64,000 bases of DNA from Topomyia yanbarensis (lineage: Eukaryota > Arthropoda > Insecta > Diptera > Culicidae), in assembly GCF_030247195.1 (NCBI RefSeq), contig NC_080670.1, positions 96,551,901-96,615,900 of the forward strand. The letters run 5' to 3'. Position numbers and translations under genes: made by a program. Shown one piece after another: positions 30,761 through 41,582 of this stretch; positions within the stretch are counted from its first letter, which is position 1; the number at the start of each line of letters is the position of its first letter. The notes under the pieces are model-generated. The model saw only the letters and a program-made list of their open reading frames with translations, was not told where the DNA came from and searched no databases.

Positions 30761-30992
30761 AAATGTGTTCAAGGTGCATGTAACGTCGAGATTTGATGCA
30801 AACTCGAAAAAAAATTTGACGACGATTCATTTTTTTGGATTTTGGCACATTTTGCCTTTCTTATATAGAAAGGTTATGCAATCACTCTGAAAAACGTCAA
30901 CCTAATCCCGGCCCGGAGGGCCGAGTGTCATATCACATTCGACTCAGTTCGTCGAGATCGGAAAAATGTATGTATGTATGTGTGTGTATGTG
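30761..30992 (+). repeat. Satellite segment left of R1 copy E
   Basis: The remainder of the monomer interrupted by the MITE and the start of the next one (hairpin variant CCTTTCTTATATAGAAAGG near 30857), ending in its TG-tract where copy E is inserted. Confidence 0.92.
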
Positions 30993-31921
30993 TTTTTTTT
31001 TACAATGGAGAAGACCTTTATGTCCTAGCCCAGTACACGTGCTACCGGTAGGGTCCAATCTACCACACGGGGTGCACTGGGGGCGTGTCGGACTCGAATG
31101 GTGACCAGCCATTAATACCGACTAAACTCCATTGGGCTCCGCCATCATTCCTCCCAGGAACTACCTCTCGGTATTACTTCTGGGGGGGATGGCTGTACTA
31201 AATGTACTCATTCACTCTCACTCACGCGATCATACATCCTGTATGAGGCTTACTTGGGTGCTCTCTCAATCACACTTTGATTCACTCTCAAACACTCCCA
31301 CATGAGGCTGACTTTTGTGCTCACCTTTTACGTTCCATGCGAGGCTGACTTGTGTGCTCACCTTACTCATTCCTTGCTAGGCTTACTTTTGTGCTCGCCC
31401 TACCCATCCATGTGAGGCTGACTTGGGTGCTCACCCTATCACCTGATTCACTCTCAATCGTGCCACTCTATTGTACCTTTGTCACTCCCTCTGGCATCCC
31501 GTGTGGGACATTTTTCTTAGGCCCCACTTCTGACATACCATGCGAGGCTGACTTTTGTGCTCACCTTTTTCATTCCTTGCTAGGCTGACTTTTGTGCTAG
31601 CCTCTACCAACCTGTGAGGCTGACTTTTATGCTCACCCTTAACATGCAATGTGAGACTGACTTGGATGCTCACCCTTTCACTCCTCTGCCACGCCATGAG
31701 GCATCGATAGCTTAGTTCCAACATACTACGCTACGACCCTCCCGTCTTGGCATGAGGCAGTCCACTTATACGCCTATACACTCACTCTTCTGTCTTGCTT
31801 CGGGGTGGCTGGGTTTACCCCTTACGCGGTTGCCATTCGCTGCGTCAACCTACCTCGGCATGAACAGACCATTCACTCTCTTATTTTGCGCTTGGCCTTT
31901 TTCGCTCCAACTAACCAATCA
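30993..31921 (-). repeat. 3' UTR of copy E with ~36-bp minisatellite
   Basis: Gene-free. About nine GAGGCTGACTT...GTGCTCACC units at ~31240-31670 match copy A in order, with small differences (for example a retained CACTCCCACATGAGG segment that copy A lacks). The 31002-31200 part is the conserved tail-proximal segment. Confidence 0.85.
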
Positions 31922-34897
31922 CTAGTTAGCCGTGCCCGCCGTCTGTTGCTCGGTTCGCCAGATTACCTGTAGCCTACTGGCAATCTGGATGGTAGCAGCC
32001 GAGACTGCGTTCCACTTCTCCACCGTTTGACACATCCGCTGAATAAGGGTATCCGGGGTTGTGTCCCAGCCACAGACGTCAAGCATTGCTCTTCTTTCGA
32101 CGTCGAACCGATGACATACGAACAGTATGTGTTCGGCAGTTTCATCTACACCTGGGCAGTCCGGGCAGACTGGGACCTCCGCGTGCCCGAACCTGTGGAG
32201 GTACTGACGGAAACAGCCATGGCCTGACAGGAATTGTGTCAGGTGGAAGTGAACTTCCCCATGGGGTCTTCCCACCCAGCTCGATATGCTAGGTATCAGC
32301 CGGTGGGTCCACCTACCTTTCGAGGAGTTGTCCCACTCACGCTGCCATCTGGCGACCGAGGTCACCCTGGTGCGCTCGCGGGCTCCCCTATTTCCACGTA
32401 GCTCAAAGCACTCCTCATCTTCCCGAATGACCAGCCCGACTGGCATCATGCTCGCTATCACGCAGGATGCATCGTGTGATACCGTGCGGTAGGCAGATAT
32501 CACTCTGAGGCACATCACGCGGTAGGTGCTCTCCAGTTTCTGTAGGTAACTGGTTACCCTCAGTGCTCTTGACCATGACGGGCCGCCGTACCTGAGGATA
32601 GATACGGCAACGCCTGCCAGTAACCTACGTCTACTGGCGCGCACCTTTGAGCTGTTGGACATCATTCTCGATAGTGCCGCAGCAGCAGTCGACGCTCTCT
32701 TGCACGTATAGTCGACATGGCTGCCGAAGGTCAGCTTGTCGTCTATAATGACTCCGAGAGACTTCAGACTTCGCTGTGAAGTGATCGCGACTTCTCCCAC
32801 ATGGATAACTGCATGTTGTGCCGACTTGCGGTTGTTGACGATAACTACCTCCGTCTTATGATGAGCGAGCTCCAGGCCTCTCGCGCTCATCCATTCCTCC
32901 ACCGTGCTAATCGCGTGTTCTGCGGTTAGTTCTACCTCAGGAATTGACTCCCCGTAGACCTCCAAGGTTACGTCGTCGGCAAAGCCGACGATCTTGACCC
33001 CAGGAGGGAACTTCAGTCTCAGAACCCCGTCATACATGAGGTTCCATAGCACCGGGCCTAGGATCGAGCCCTGCGGGACTCCGGCGGTAATCGGAACCCT
33101 TTTCTGACCGGCATCGGTCTCGTATATCAGTACGCGGTTTTGGAAGTAACTTTCCAGGATCCGGTACAGACCCACCGGTAGGCTAAGCCGGTGTAACGAG
33201 AGCGCGATGGCATCCCAGCTTGCGCTGTTAAATGCGTTCTTCACGTCAAGTGTCACTAACGCACAGTATCGAATACCTCGCCTTTTTCGTTGGATCGCTA
33301 TCTCGGCAGTATTTATCACTGAGTTGAGAGCGTCCACTGTGGACTTACCCTTCCGAAAGCCAAACTGGTTGCTTGACAGACCGTCCGTACCTTCCGCGTA
33401 CGGGGTGAGCCTGTTGAGGATGATCCTCTCAAGCAGTTTGCCAGTCGTGTCTATCAGACAGATTGGTCTGTACGCCGATGGGTCGCCTGGCGGCTTCCCG
33501 GGCTTCGGCAACAGCACCAGTTTCTGCCTTTTCCATCTATCGGGGAAACGGCACTCGTCAAGGCATCTCTGCATAGCTAGCCTGAACATGTTCGGGTTCG
33601 CTATGATCGCTGCCTTGAGAGCGTTGTTCGGAACTCCATCCGGCCCTGGAGCTTTGTTCATTGCTAGGGATTTAGCCACTGCGAGTAGTTCTTCGTTCGT
33701 CACTGGAGCCACCATTTCGACCGTGCCCGCACTGTTTCGTAGTGCAGGTGGCCAGGGGCTTGTGGCTCGAGACGGGAAGAGTACTTCGATAATCGTTGCC
33801 AACCGGTCCGGAGACCGTTCTGGGGGTGAGGAGCCCCCTTTGGTCTTGGCCATCACAATCCGGTAGGCGTCACCCCACGGATTCGCGTTGGCACTCTCAC
33901 ACAGGTTGTCGAAACACGCTCTCTTGCTGCTTTTAATAGCCTGGTTAAGGGCTAATTTCGCAGCTCGAAACACTTCACGGCGGTTCTCTCTTGCATCCTC
34001 GGTGCGAGCTCTTTGCATCCTACGTCTAGCTCTGAGGCAGGCTGACCGTAGAGCTGCAATCTCGGCACTCCACCAGTATACCGGGCATCTACCGTTTCTT
34101 GGCAGTGTTTTTCTCGGCATAGTGGCGTCGCACGCGTGTGATAGAACAGCTACCAGCGCATCCCCGCTTAGACTGTCGGTGTTGGCCTCCAGTCCCAGGG
34201 CCGCGGTGAAAGCTTCGCTGTCGAAGTGATTGGACTTCCACCCGCGTACCTGACAGGGATCTCCCGCCCTCGGATGCTGCACACCATAGTTGATCTTAAA
34301 GCGGATTGCTAAATGATCGCTATGGGTGTAGCCTTCGTCTACCCTCCATTCCATGCCTGGAGCCAGACTCGGGCTGGCAAAGGTCAAATCAATCCACGCC
34401 TCCACTCCGTTTCTACGGAATGTACTAGCGGAGCCATCATTAGCTAGCACAGTATCGAGTTTCGCAAACGCTTCCATTAGCGCTTGACCCCTGCTATTTG
34501 TACAGCGGCTGCCCCACTCCACTGCCCAAGCGTTGAAGTCTCCCGCTATTACTACCGGTTTCCGGCCCACTAGGTCCGACGAGAGCCTGTCGATCATCTG
34601 GTAGAACTGTTCTATTGGCCACCTTGGTGGGGCGTAGCAGCTGCAATAGAACACACCATTGATCTTGGCAATCGCCACACCCTCGGCGGAGGAGTGTATT
34701 ACCTCTTGAACCTGGAACCGTCCCGTTGTACAGATTGCCACCATTCTAGACCCGTCCGACACCCAATTGCCGTTGCCGGCAGGGATGCTGTACGGGTCTG
34801 ATAAGAGGGCGACATCTGTCCTCGACTCCGAGACCGACTGCCACAGCAGCTGTTGGGCTGCTGCACAATGGTTAAGATTTAGCTGTGTGACTCTCAC
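31922..34897 (-). CDS. R1-clade ORF2: endonuclease-reverse transcriptase (991 aa), copy E
   Basis: Same length and domain order as copy A, differing at only a handful of residues by eye. It reads VTQLNLNHCAAAQ, LLSDPY (Asp in the usual Glu position), AGDFNAWAVEWGS, THSDHLAIRF, LVTLDVKNAFNSASW, AGVPQGSILGPVLWN, GFADDVTL, and the C-terminal CPDCPG...HILFVC motif. It begins at GTG (34897; codon 2 is AGA, against AAC in A and H). Here the ORF1 stop lies 13 nt upstream instead of overlapping, so a coupled restart would be altered. No disabling change is visible in the protein. Confidence 0.93.
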   Translation of the reverse strand: MRVTQLNLNHCAAAQQLLWQSVSESRTDVALLSDPYSIPAGNGNWVSDGSRMVAICTTGRFQVQEVIHSSAEGVAIAKINGVFYCSCYAPPRWPIEQFYQMIDRLSSDLVGRKPVVIAGDFNAWAVEWGSRCTNSRGQALMEAFAKLDTVLANDGSASTFRRNGVEAWIDLTFASPSLAPGMEWRVDEGYTHSDHLAIRFKINYGVQHPRAGDPCQVRGWKSNHFDSEAFTAALGLEANTDSLSGDALVAVLSHACDATMPRKTLPRNGRCPVYWWSAEIAALRSACLRARRRMQRARTEDARENRREVFRAAKLALNQAIKSSKRACFDNLCESANANPWGDAYRIVMAKTKGGSSPPERSPDRLATIIEVLFPSRATSPWPPALRNSAGTVEMVAPVTNEELLAVAKSLAMNKAPGPDGVPNNALKAAIIANPNMFRLAMQRCLDECRFPDRWKRQKLVLLPKPGKPPGDPSAYRPICLIDTTGKLLERIILNRLTPYAEGTDGLSSNQFGFRKGKSTVDALNSVINTAEIAIQRKRRGIRYCALVTLDVKNAFNSASWDAIALSLHRLSLPVGLYRILESYFQNRVLIYETDAGQKRVPITAGVPQGSILGPVLWNLMYDGVLRLKFPPGVKIVGFADDVTLEVYGESIPEVELTAEHAISTVEEWMSARGLELAHHKTEVVIVNNRKSAQHAVIHVGEVAITSQRSLKSLGVIIDDKLTFGSHVDYTCKRASTAAAALSRMMSNSSKVRASRRRLLAGVAVSILRYGGPSWSRALRVTSYLQKLESTYRVMCLRVISAYRTVSHDASCVIASMMPVGLVIREDEECFELRGNRGARERTRVTSVARWQREWDNSSKGRWTHRLIPSISSWVGRPHGEVHFHLTQFLSGHGCFRQYLHRFGHAEVPVCPDCPGVDETAEHILFVCHRFDVERRAMLDVCGWDTTPDTLIQRMCQTVEKWNAVSAATIQIASRLQVIWRTEQQTAGTAN

Positions 34898-34910
34898 GGC
34901 TTCTTCTTAT

Positions 34911-36353
34911 TTAACTCGAAGGTCCGCCCATAGCATGTTTATGGGCTTGCTTCTTAGCGGTGCAGATAAGGCACTTATATGCCTTAGTGCACCCCCGCTC
35001 TTTATGCCCCTCCTCGCCGCATCGACGACATAGCTTGCTCCTGTCTATGCCTTTGCATTCGTAAGCTTTATGGCCGGATTCTAGGCACCGATAGCACCTG
35101 TCCACTGAAGGCGGCTGGGGTATACTAATAGGGCATACCGACCAGCCGATCTTCAGCTTCCCTTTCTCGGTTACCTTTTTGGCATCCGCATTCAGTAGCC
35201 TGAGGTAGGCTACTTGGGTGCCAGAGGGTCCGTCCCTCAATCGCACAGAGGCCCGCTCGATTGTGACGCCGCAGTGCTCCTTGACGGCTGCGACGACGTC
35301 TTCTGCGGTCGTGAACTCGTCCAAGTGCTTGCACTGGAGAGTTGTTTCCGCACCTAGCGACCTGATTTGGGCGCCCTCACCAAGGACCTCTTGGGCCAAG
35401 GCCTTATATACTGCACTTGATTGTGCGCCTCGCTTCAGCACCAGGAGCATCTCTCCCGTGTTGGTGCGTCTTACGCTACGCACATCCTGCCCAAGGGCCG
35501 AGAGACTTTCGGCCGCCTTCATCGATTTAAGGATATCGGCGTATTTGTCCTTGTCGGTTTTTAACCACAAGGCTTCGCCTCTGTCCTTGGCCTTCCTCGC
35601 AGGCCGCGGTACCTCCGGTTTCGGTGCCGGCTTTTTCTTGGTGACCAGCGTCCAGGGGTTTGAGCCCCCCTGCCCCGGTCGTGCCGGGTTGCTGGTACCA
35701 TCGCTCTCCACAGCGAGGTCACTCTCGCCCTCGCTTACCTCACCCAGGCGGCGTTTGACCTTGACGGTTGCACGCCGAGTGGTGCCGGTTTTGGCACCCT
35801 CGCCTGGCGACTTCCTAGGGCGCTTCGCATTCGATGCCGTCTTGCGATTGCCCTTTCCCTTTCCCTTCGAGGGGAACTCGGTCGCCGCTCCGATCGACGT
35901 GGCTGCTCCGTAGAAGGTAAAGGCCACTGTCTGTGAACCTCTATCGACCTTCTCTCTTTCCTCCCTATTGGAGGCCACTGTCTGGGTTTCTCTGTCGGGC
36001 CTCTCCCGACATTCCACCCTCTCAACATAGGCCTGCTGTTCCTGTCTTGCGACACGAACAGCTTTCCGGAGCTCCAAGAGGCTCAACTTCAACTCCTTGG
36101 CTATATTCTGCTTTGCGCTAGCGAAGTCGATTATAGAATCGAGTTGCTTCGCTACTTTGCGCATCGCAGCTATTGGTCCCTCCGATGCATTGGTAGGGAT
36201 ATTGCCTACCGCTGCTGGGGGGTCACTGGTGCTTTCGGATGCAGCACTCATCGCTCCACTACTCTCCCCACGGGGGGGAGACCTCGCCAAACCACCTCTT
36301 GCGAAGGGGTTTGGCACCTCCGTCTGTTTATTTTTATTTTTGTTTACCTCCAT
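34911..36353 (-). CDS. R1-clade ORF1 (480 aa), copy E
   Basis: Starts at ATG 36353 (MEVNKNKNKQTEVPNPFARG). Frame open over its length, including the C6 tract that is broken in copy A (GGSNPWTLVTKKKPAPKPEV). Ends with three knuckles: CYRCLESGHKAYEC, CRRCGEEGHKERGC and CLICTAKKQAHKH. The third lacks its last cysteine because the 13-bp deletion turns GGPSCPFGELNKKKP into GGPSS-stop. The likely role is binding element RNA in the ribonucleoprotein particle. The protein is otherwise complete; whether the lost cysteine matters is unknown. Confidence 0.87.
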   Translation of the reverse strand: MEVNKNKNKQTEVPNPFARGGLARSPPRGESSGAMSAASESTSDPPAAVGNIPTNASEGPIAAMRKVAKQLDSIIDFASAKQNIAKELKLSLLELRKAVRVARQEQQAYVERVECRERPDRETQTVASNREEREKVDRGSQTVAFTFYGAATSIGAATEFPSKGKGKGNRKTASNAKRPRKSPGEGAKTGTTRRATVKVKRRLGEVSEGESDLAVESDGTSNPARPGQGGSNPWTLVTKKKPAPKPEVPRPARKAKDRGEALWLKTDKDKYADILKSMKAAESLSALGQDVRSVRRTNTGEMLLVLKRGAQSSAVYKALAQEVLGEGAQIRSLGAETTLQCKHLDEFTTAEDVVAAVKEHCGVTIERASVRLRDGPSGTQVAYLRLLNADAKKVTEKGKLKIGWSVCPISIPQPPSVDRCYRCLESGHKAYECKGIDRSKLCRRCGEEGHKERGCTKAYKCLICTAKKQAHKHAMGGPSS

Positions 36354-36700
36354 GTATAGTCCCACGAGTAGCGCGAGAAATATATGTCCGCCACGCCAGA
36401 GCTCCGCATTAGCGTGGTAAGGGACGCTTACTGTGGGGGTTGCCCAGGTACCCCACAGGCTCCGTTAACGATCGAGCATCTTTTTCACCCCCTCGATCAC
36501 TCATCCCTCGGCACGGGTCGCTTCACGCCTTGGAATTGGGGTTATGCCCTACCTTGCTTTACGTGGTGATCTCGGCCCGGATCATCACAACCATCCTCCT
36601 TTACCAGGGCTTTGGACCTGTAGCTCTGGTTCTCAATAGTTCCATGTACGTATGTTATTACAGACATGCTACTATTGGGATCCGTCATTCGCTAGCGGAG

Positions 36701-37027
36701 TTATGTGTGTGTATGTGTGTCTGTATGTGTGTGTATGTGTGTGTATGTATGTGCGTATGTGTCAAATAATGTCACTCATTTTTCTCAGAGATGGCTGGAC
36801 CGATTTGCCCAAACTTAGTCTCAAATGAAAGGTGCAACCTTCCCATCAGATGCTATTGAATTTTGGATCGATCGGAATTCTTGGCACATTTTTGACTTTC
36901 TCATATAGAAAGGTTATGCAATCACTCTGAAAAACGTCAACCTAATCCCGGCCCGGAGGTCCGAGTGTCATATCACATTCGAATCAGTTCGTCGAGATCG
37001 GAAAAAGTCTGTATGTGTGTATGTATG
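36701..37027 (+). repeat. Satellite fragment between copies E and F
   Basis: The monomer resumes after copy E, but at ~36880 it jumps from GGATCGATCGGAATTC directly to TTGGCACATTTTTGAC, deleting about 230 bp. The next monomer starts near 36897 and ends in its TG-tract at copy F. Confidence 0.92.
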
Positions 37028-38043
37028 TTTTTTTTTACAATGGAGAAGACCTTTATGTCCTAGCCCAGTACACGTGCTAACGGTAGGGTCCAATCTACCA
37101 CACGGGGTGCACTGGGGGCGTGTCGGACTCGAATGGTGACCAGCCATTAATACCGACTAAACTCCATTGGGCTCCGCCATCATTCCTCCCAGGAACTACC
37201 TCTCGGTATTACTTCTGGGGGGATGGCTGTACTAAATGTACTCATTCACTCTCACTCACGCGATCATATATCCTGTATGAGGCTTACTTGGGTGCTCTCT
37301 CAATCACACTTTGATTCACTCTCAAACACTCCCACATGAGGCTGACTTTTGTGCTCACCTTTTACGTTCCATGCGAGGCTGACTTGTGTGCTCACCTTAC
37401 TCATTCCTTGCTAGGCTTACTTTTGTGCTCGCCCTACCCATCCATGTGAGGCTGACTTGGGTGCCCACCCTATCACCTGATTCACTCTCAATCGTGCCAC
37501 TCTATTGTACCTTTGTCACTCCCTCTGGCATCCCGTGTGGGACATTTTTCTTAGGCCCCACTTCTGACATACCATGCGAGGCTGACTTTTGTGCTCACCT
37601 TTTTCATTCCTTGCTAGGCTGACTTTTGTGCTAGCCTCTACCAACCTGTGAGGCTGACTTTTATGCTCACCCTTAACATGCAATGTGAGACTGACTTGGA
37701 TGCTCACCCTTTCACTCCTCTGCCACGCCATGAGGCATCGATAGCTTAGTTCCAACATACTACGCTACGACCCTCCCGTCTTGGCATGAGGCAGTCCACT
37801 TATACGCCTATACACTCACTCTTCTGTCTTGCTTCGGGGTGGCTGGGTTTACCCCTTACGCGGTTGCCATTCGCTGCGCCAACCTACCTCGGCATGAACA
37901 GACCATTCACTCTCTTATTTTGCGCTTGGCCTTTTTCGCTCCAGCTAACCAATCACTAGTTAGCCGTGCCCGCCCTCTGTTGCTCGGTTCGCCAGATTAC
38001 CTGTAGCCTACTGGCAATCTGGATGGTAGCAGCCGAGACTGCG
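37028..38043 (-). mobile_element. R1-clade copy F, 5'-truncated (~1 kb)
   Basis: It contains the A9 tail (37036-37028), the whole 3' UTR with its minisatellite, and the last ~20 codons of ORF2 (ending PSRLPVGYR in a shifted reading of the terminal region). It is cut at GAGACTGCG (38043), followed directly by TGTGTATGTATG. A 5' truncation with an intact tail, set inside the satellite TG-tract, is what aborted target-primed reverse transcription gives. The sequence is almost the same as copy E's 3' end. Confidence 0.9.
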
Positions 38044-41000
38044 TGTGTATGTATGTATGTGTGTGTGTATGTGTGCGTATGTGTGTATGTATGTATGTGC
38101 GTATGTGCCAAATAATGTCACTCATTTTTCTCTCAGATGGCTGGACCGATTTACCCAAACTTAGTCTCAAATGAAAGGTGCAACCTTCCCATCGGCTGCT
38201 ATTGAATTTTGGATCGATCGGAATTCTGGTTCCGGAATTACGGGTTTCAGAGTGCGGCCACACAGAAATTTCTCATATAAACTATAGGAAAAAATAAAAA
38301 TAGAATTTTTATTTTTGATGCTAAATGTGTTCAAGGTGCATGAAACGTCGAGATTTGATGCAAACTCGAAAAAAAAATTTGACGACGATTCACTTTTTTG
38401 GATTTTGGCACATTTTTGACTTTCTCATATAGAAAGGTTATGCAATCACTCTGAAAAACGTCAACCTAATCCCGGCCCGGAGGGCCGAGTGTCATATCAC
38501 ATTCGACTCAGTTCGTCGAGATCGGAAAAAGTCTGTATGTGTGTGTGTATGTGTGTGTATGTGTGTGTATGTGTGTGTATGTATGTATGTGCGTATGTGT
38601 CAAATAATTTCACTCATTTTTCTCAGAGATGGCTGGACCGATTTGCCCAAGCTTAGTCTCAAATGAAAAGTGCAACCTTCCCATCGGATGCTATTGAATT
38701 TTGGATCGATCGGAATTTTGGTTCCGGAATCACGGGTTTCAGAGTGCGGCCACACAGAAATTTCTCATATAAACTATAGGAAAAATTAAAAATAGAATTT
38801 TTATTTTTGATGCTAAATGTGTTCAAGGTGCATGAAACGTCGAGATTTGATGCAAACTCGAAAAAAAATTTGACGACGATTCACTTTTTTGGATTTTGGC
38901 ACATTTTTGACTTTCTCATATAGAAAGGTTATGCAATCACTCTGAAAAACGTCAACCTAATCCCGGCCCGGAGGTCCGAGTGTCATATCACATTCGACTC
39001 AGTTCGTCGAGATCGGGAAAAGTCTGTATGTGTGTATGTATGTGTGTGTGTGTATGTGTGTGTATGTGTGTGTATGTATGTATGTGCGTATGTGTCAAAT
39101 AATGTCACTCATTTTTCTCAGAGATGACTGGACCTATTTGCCCAAACTTAGTTTCAAATGAAAGGTGCAACCTTCCCATCGGCTGCTATTGAATTTTGGA
39201 TCGATCGGAATTCTGGTTCCGGAATTACGGGTTTCAGAGTGCGGCCACACAGAAATTTCTCATACAAACTATAGGAAAAATTAAAAATAGAATTTTTATT
39301 TTTGATGCTAAATGTGTTCAAGGTGCATGAAACGTCGAGATTTGGTGCAAACTGGAAAAAAAATTTGACGACGATTCACTTTTTTGGATTTTGGCACATT
39401 TTTGACTTTCTCATATAGAAAGGTTATGCAATCACTCTGAAAAACGTCAACCTAATCCCGGCCCGGAGGGCCGAGTGTCATATCACATTCGACTCAGTTC
39501 GTCGAGATCGGAAAAAGTCTGTATGTGTGTATGTATGTGTGTGTATGTGTGTGTATGTATGTATGTGCGTATGTGTCAAATAATGTCACTCATTTTTCTC
39601 AGAGATGGCTGCACCGATTTGCCCAAACTTAGTCTCAAATGAAAAGTGCAACCTTCCCATCGGATGCTATTGAATTTTGGATCGATCGGAATTTTGGTTC
39701 CGGAATTACGGGTTTCAGAGTGCGGCCACACAGAAATTTCTCATATAAACTATAGGAAAAATTAAAAATAGAATTTTTATTTTTGATGCTAAATGTGTTC
39801 AAGGTGCATGAAACGTCGAGATTTGATGCAAACTCGAAAAAAAATTTGACGACGATTCACTTTTTTGGATTTTGGCACATTTTTGACTTTCTCATATAGA
39901 AAGGTTATGCAATCACTTTGAAAAACGTCAACCTAATCCCGGCCCGGAGGTCCGAGTGTCATATCACATTCGAATCAGTTCGTCGAGATCGGAAAAAGTC
40001 TGTATGTGTGTGTGTGTATGTGTGTGTATGTATGTATGTGCGTATGTGCCAAATAATGTCACTCATTTTTCTCTCAGATGGCTGGACCGATTTACCCAAA
40101 CTTAGTCTCAAATGAAAGGTGCAACCTTCCCATCGGCTGCTATTGAATTTTGGATCGATCGGAATTCTGGTTCCGGAATTACGGGTTTCAGAGTGCGGCC
40201 ACACAGAAATTTCTCATATAAACTATAGGAAAAATTAAAAATAGAATTTTTATTTTTGATGCTAAATGTGTTCAAGGTGCATGAAACGTCGAGATTTGAT
40301 GCAAACTCGAAAAAAAATTTGACGACGATTCACTTTTTTGGATTTTGGCACATTTTTGACTTTCTCATATAGAAAGGTTATGCAATCACTTTGAAAAACG
40401 TCAACCTAATCCCGGCCCGGAGGGCCGAGTGTCATATCACATTCGACTCAGTTCGTCGAGATCGGAAAAAGTCTGTATGTGTGTATGTATGTGTGTGTGT
40501 ATGTGTGTGTATGTGTGTGTATGTATGTATGTGCGTATGTGCCAAATAATGTCACTCATTTTTCTCAGAGATGGCTGGACCGATTTGACCAAACTTAGTC
40601 TCAAATGAAAAGTGCAACCTTCCCATCGGATGCTATTGAATTTTGGATCGATCGGAATTCTGGTTCCGGAATTACGGGTTTCAGAGTGCGGCCACACAGA
40701 AATTTCTCATATAAAATATAGGAAAAATTAAAAATAGAATTTTTATTTTTGATGCTAAATGTGTTCAAGGTGCATGGAACGTCAAGATTTGATGCAAACT
40801 CGAAAAAAAATTTGACGACGATTAACTTTTTTGGATTTTGGCACATTTTTTACTTTCTCATATAGAAAGGTTATGCAATCACTTTGAAAAACGTCAACCT
40901 AATCCCGGCCCGGAGGTCCGAGTGTCATATCACATTCGAATCAGTTCGTCGAGATCGGAAAAAGTCTGTATGTGTGTGTGTATGTGTGTGTATGTGTGTG

Positions 41001-41582
41001 TATGTATGTATGTGTGGATGTGACAAATAATGTCACTCATTTTTCTCTCAGATGGCTGGACCGATTTACCCAAACTTAGTCTCAAATGAAAGGTGCAACC
41101 TTCCCATCGGCTGCTATTGAATTTTTGATCGATCGGAATTCTGGTTCCGGAATTACGGGTTTCAGAGTACGGCCACACAGAAATTTCTCATATAAACTAT
41201 AGGAAAAATTAAAAATAGAATTTTTATTTTTGATGCTAAATGTGTTCAAGGTGCATGAAACGTCGAGATTTGATGCAAACTCAAAAAAAAAAAATTTGAC
41301 GACGATTCACTTTTTTGGATTTTGGCACATTTTTGACTTTCTCATATAGAAAGGTTATGCAATCACTTTGAAAAACGTCAACCTAATCCCGGCCCGGAGG
41401 GCCGAGTGTCATATCACATTCGACTCAGTTCGTCGAGATCGGGAAAAGTCTGTATGTGTGTATGTATGTGTGTGTATGTGTGTGTATGTGTGTGTATGTA
41501 TGTGCGTATGTGCCAAATAATGTCACTCATTTTTCTCAGAGATGGCTGGACCGATTTGCCCAAACTTAGTCTCAAATGAAAG

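Larger units (their letters stand above)
30993..36700 (-). mobile_element. R1-clade (Waldo-like) retrotransposon, copy E, full length
   Basis: Same structure as copy A: 5' UTR 36700-36354, ORF1 36353-34911, ORF2 34897-31922, 3' UTR and A9 tail 31001-30993. It lies in a satellite TG-tract with satellite on both sides; the tail joins CACATACACAC. Both frames are open, but a 13-bp deletion at the ORF1 end (near 34909) removes its last ~11 residues and the stop-start overlap with ORF2. This is the least damaged copy in the window. Confidence 0.93.
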
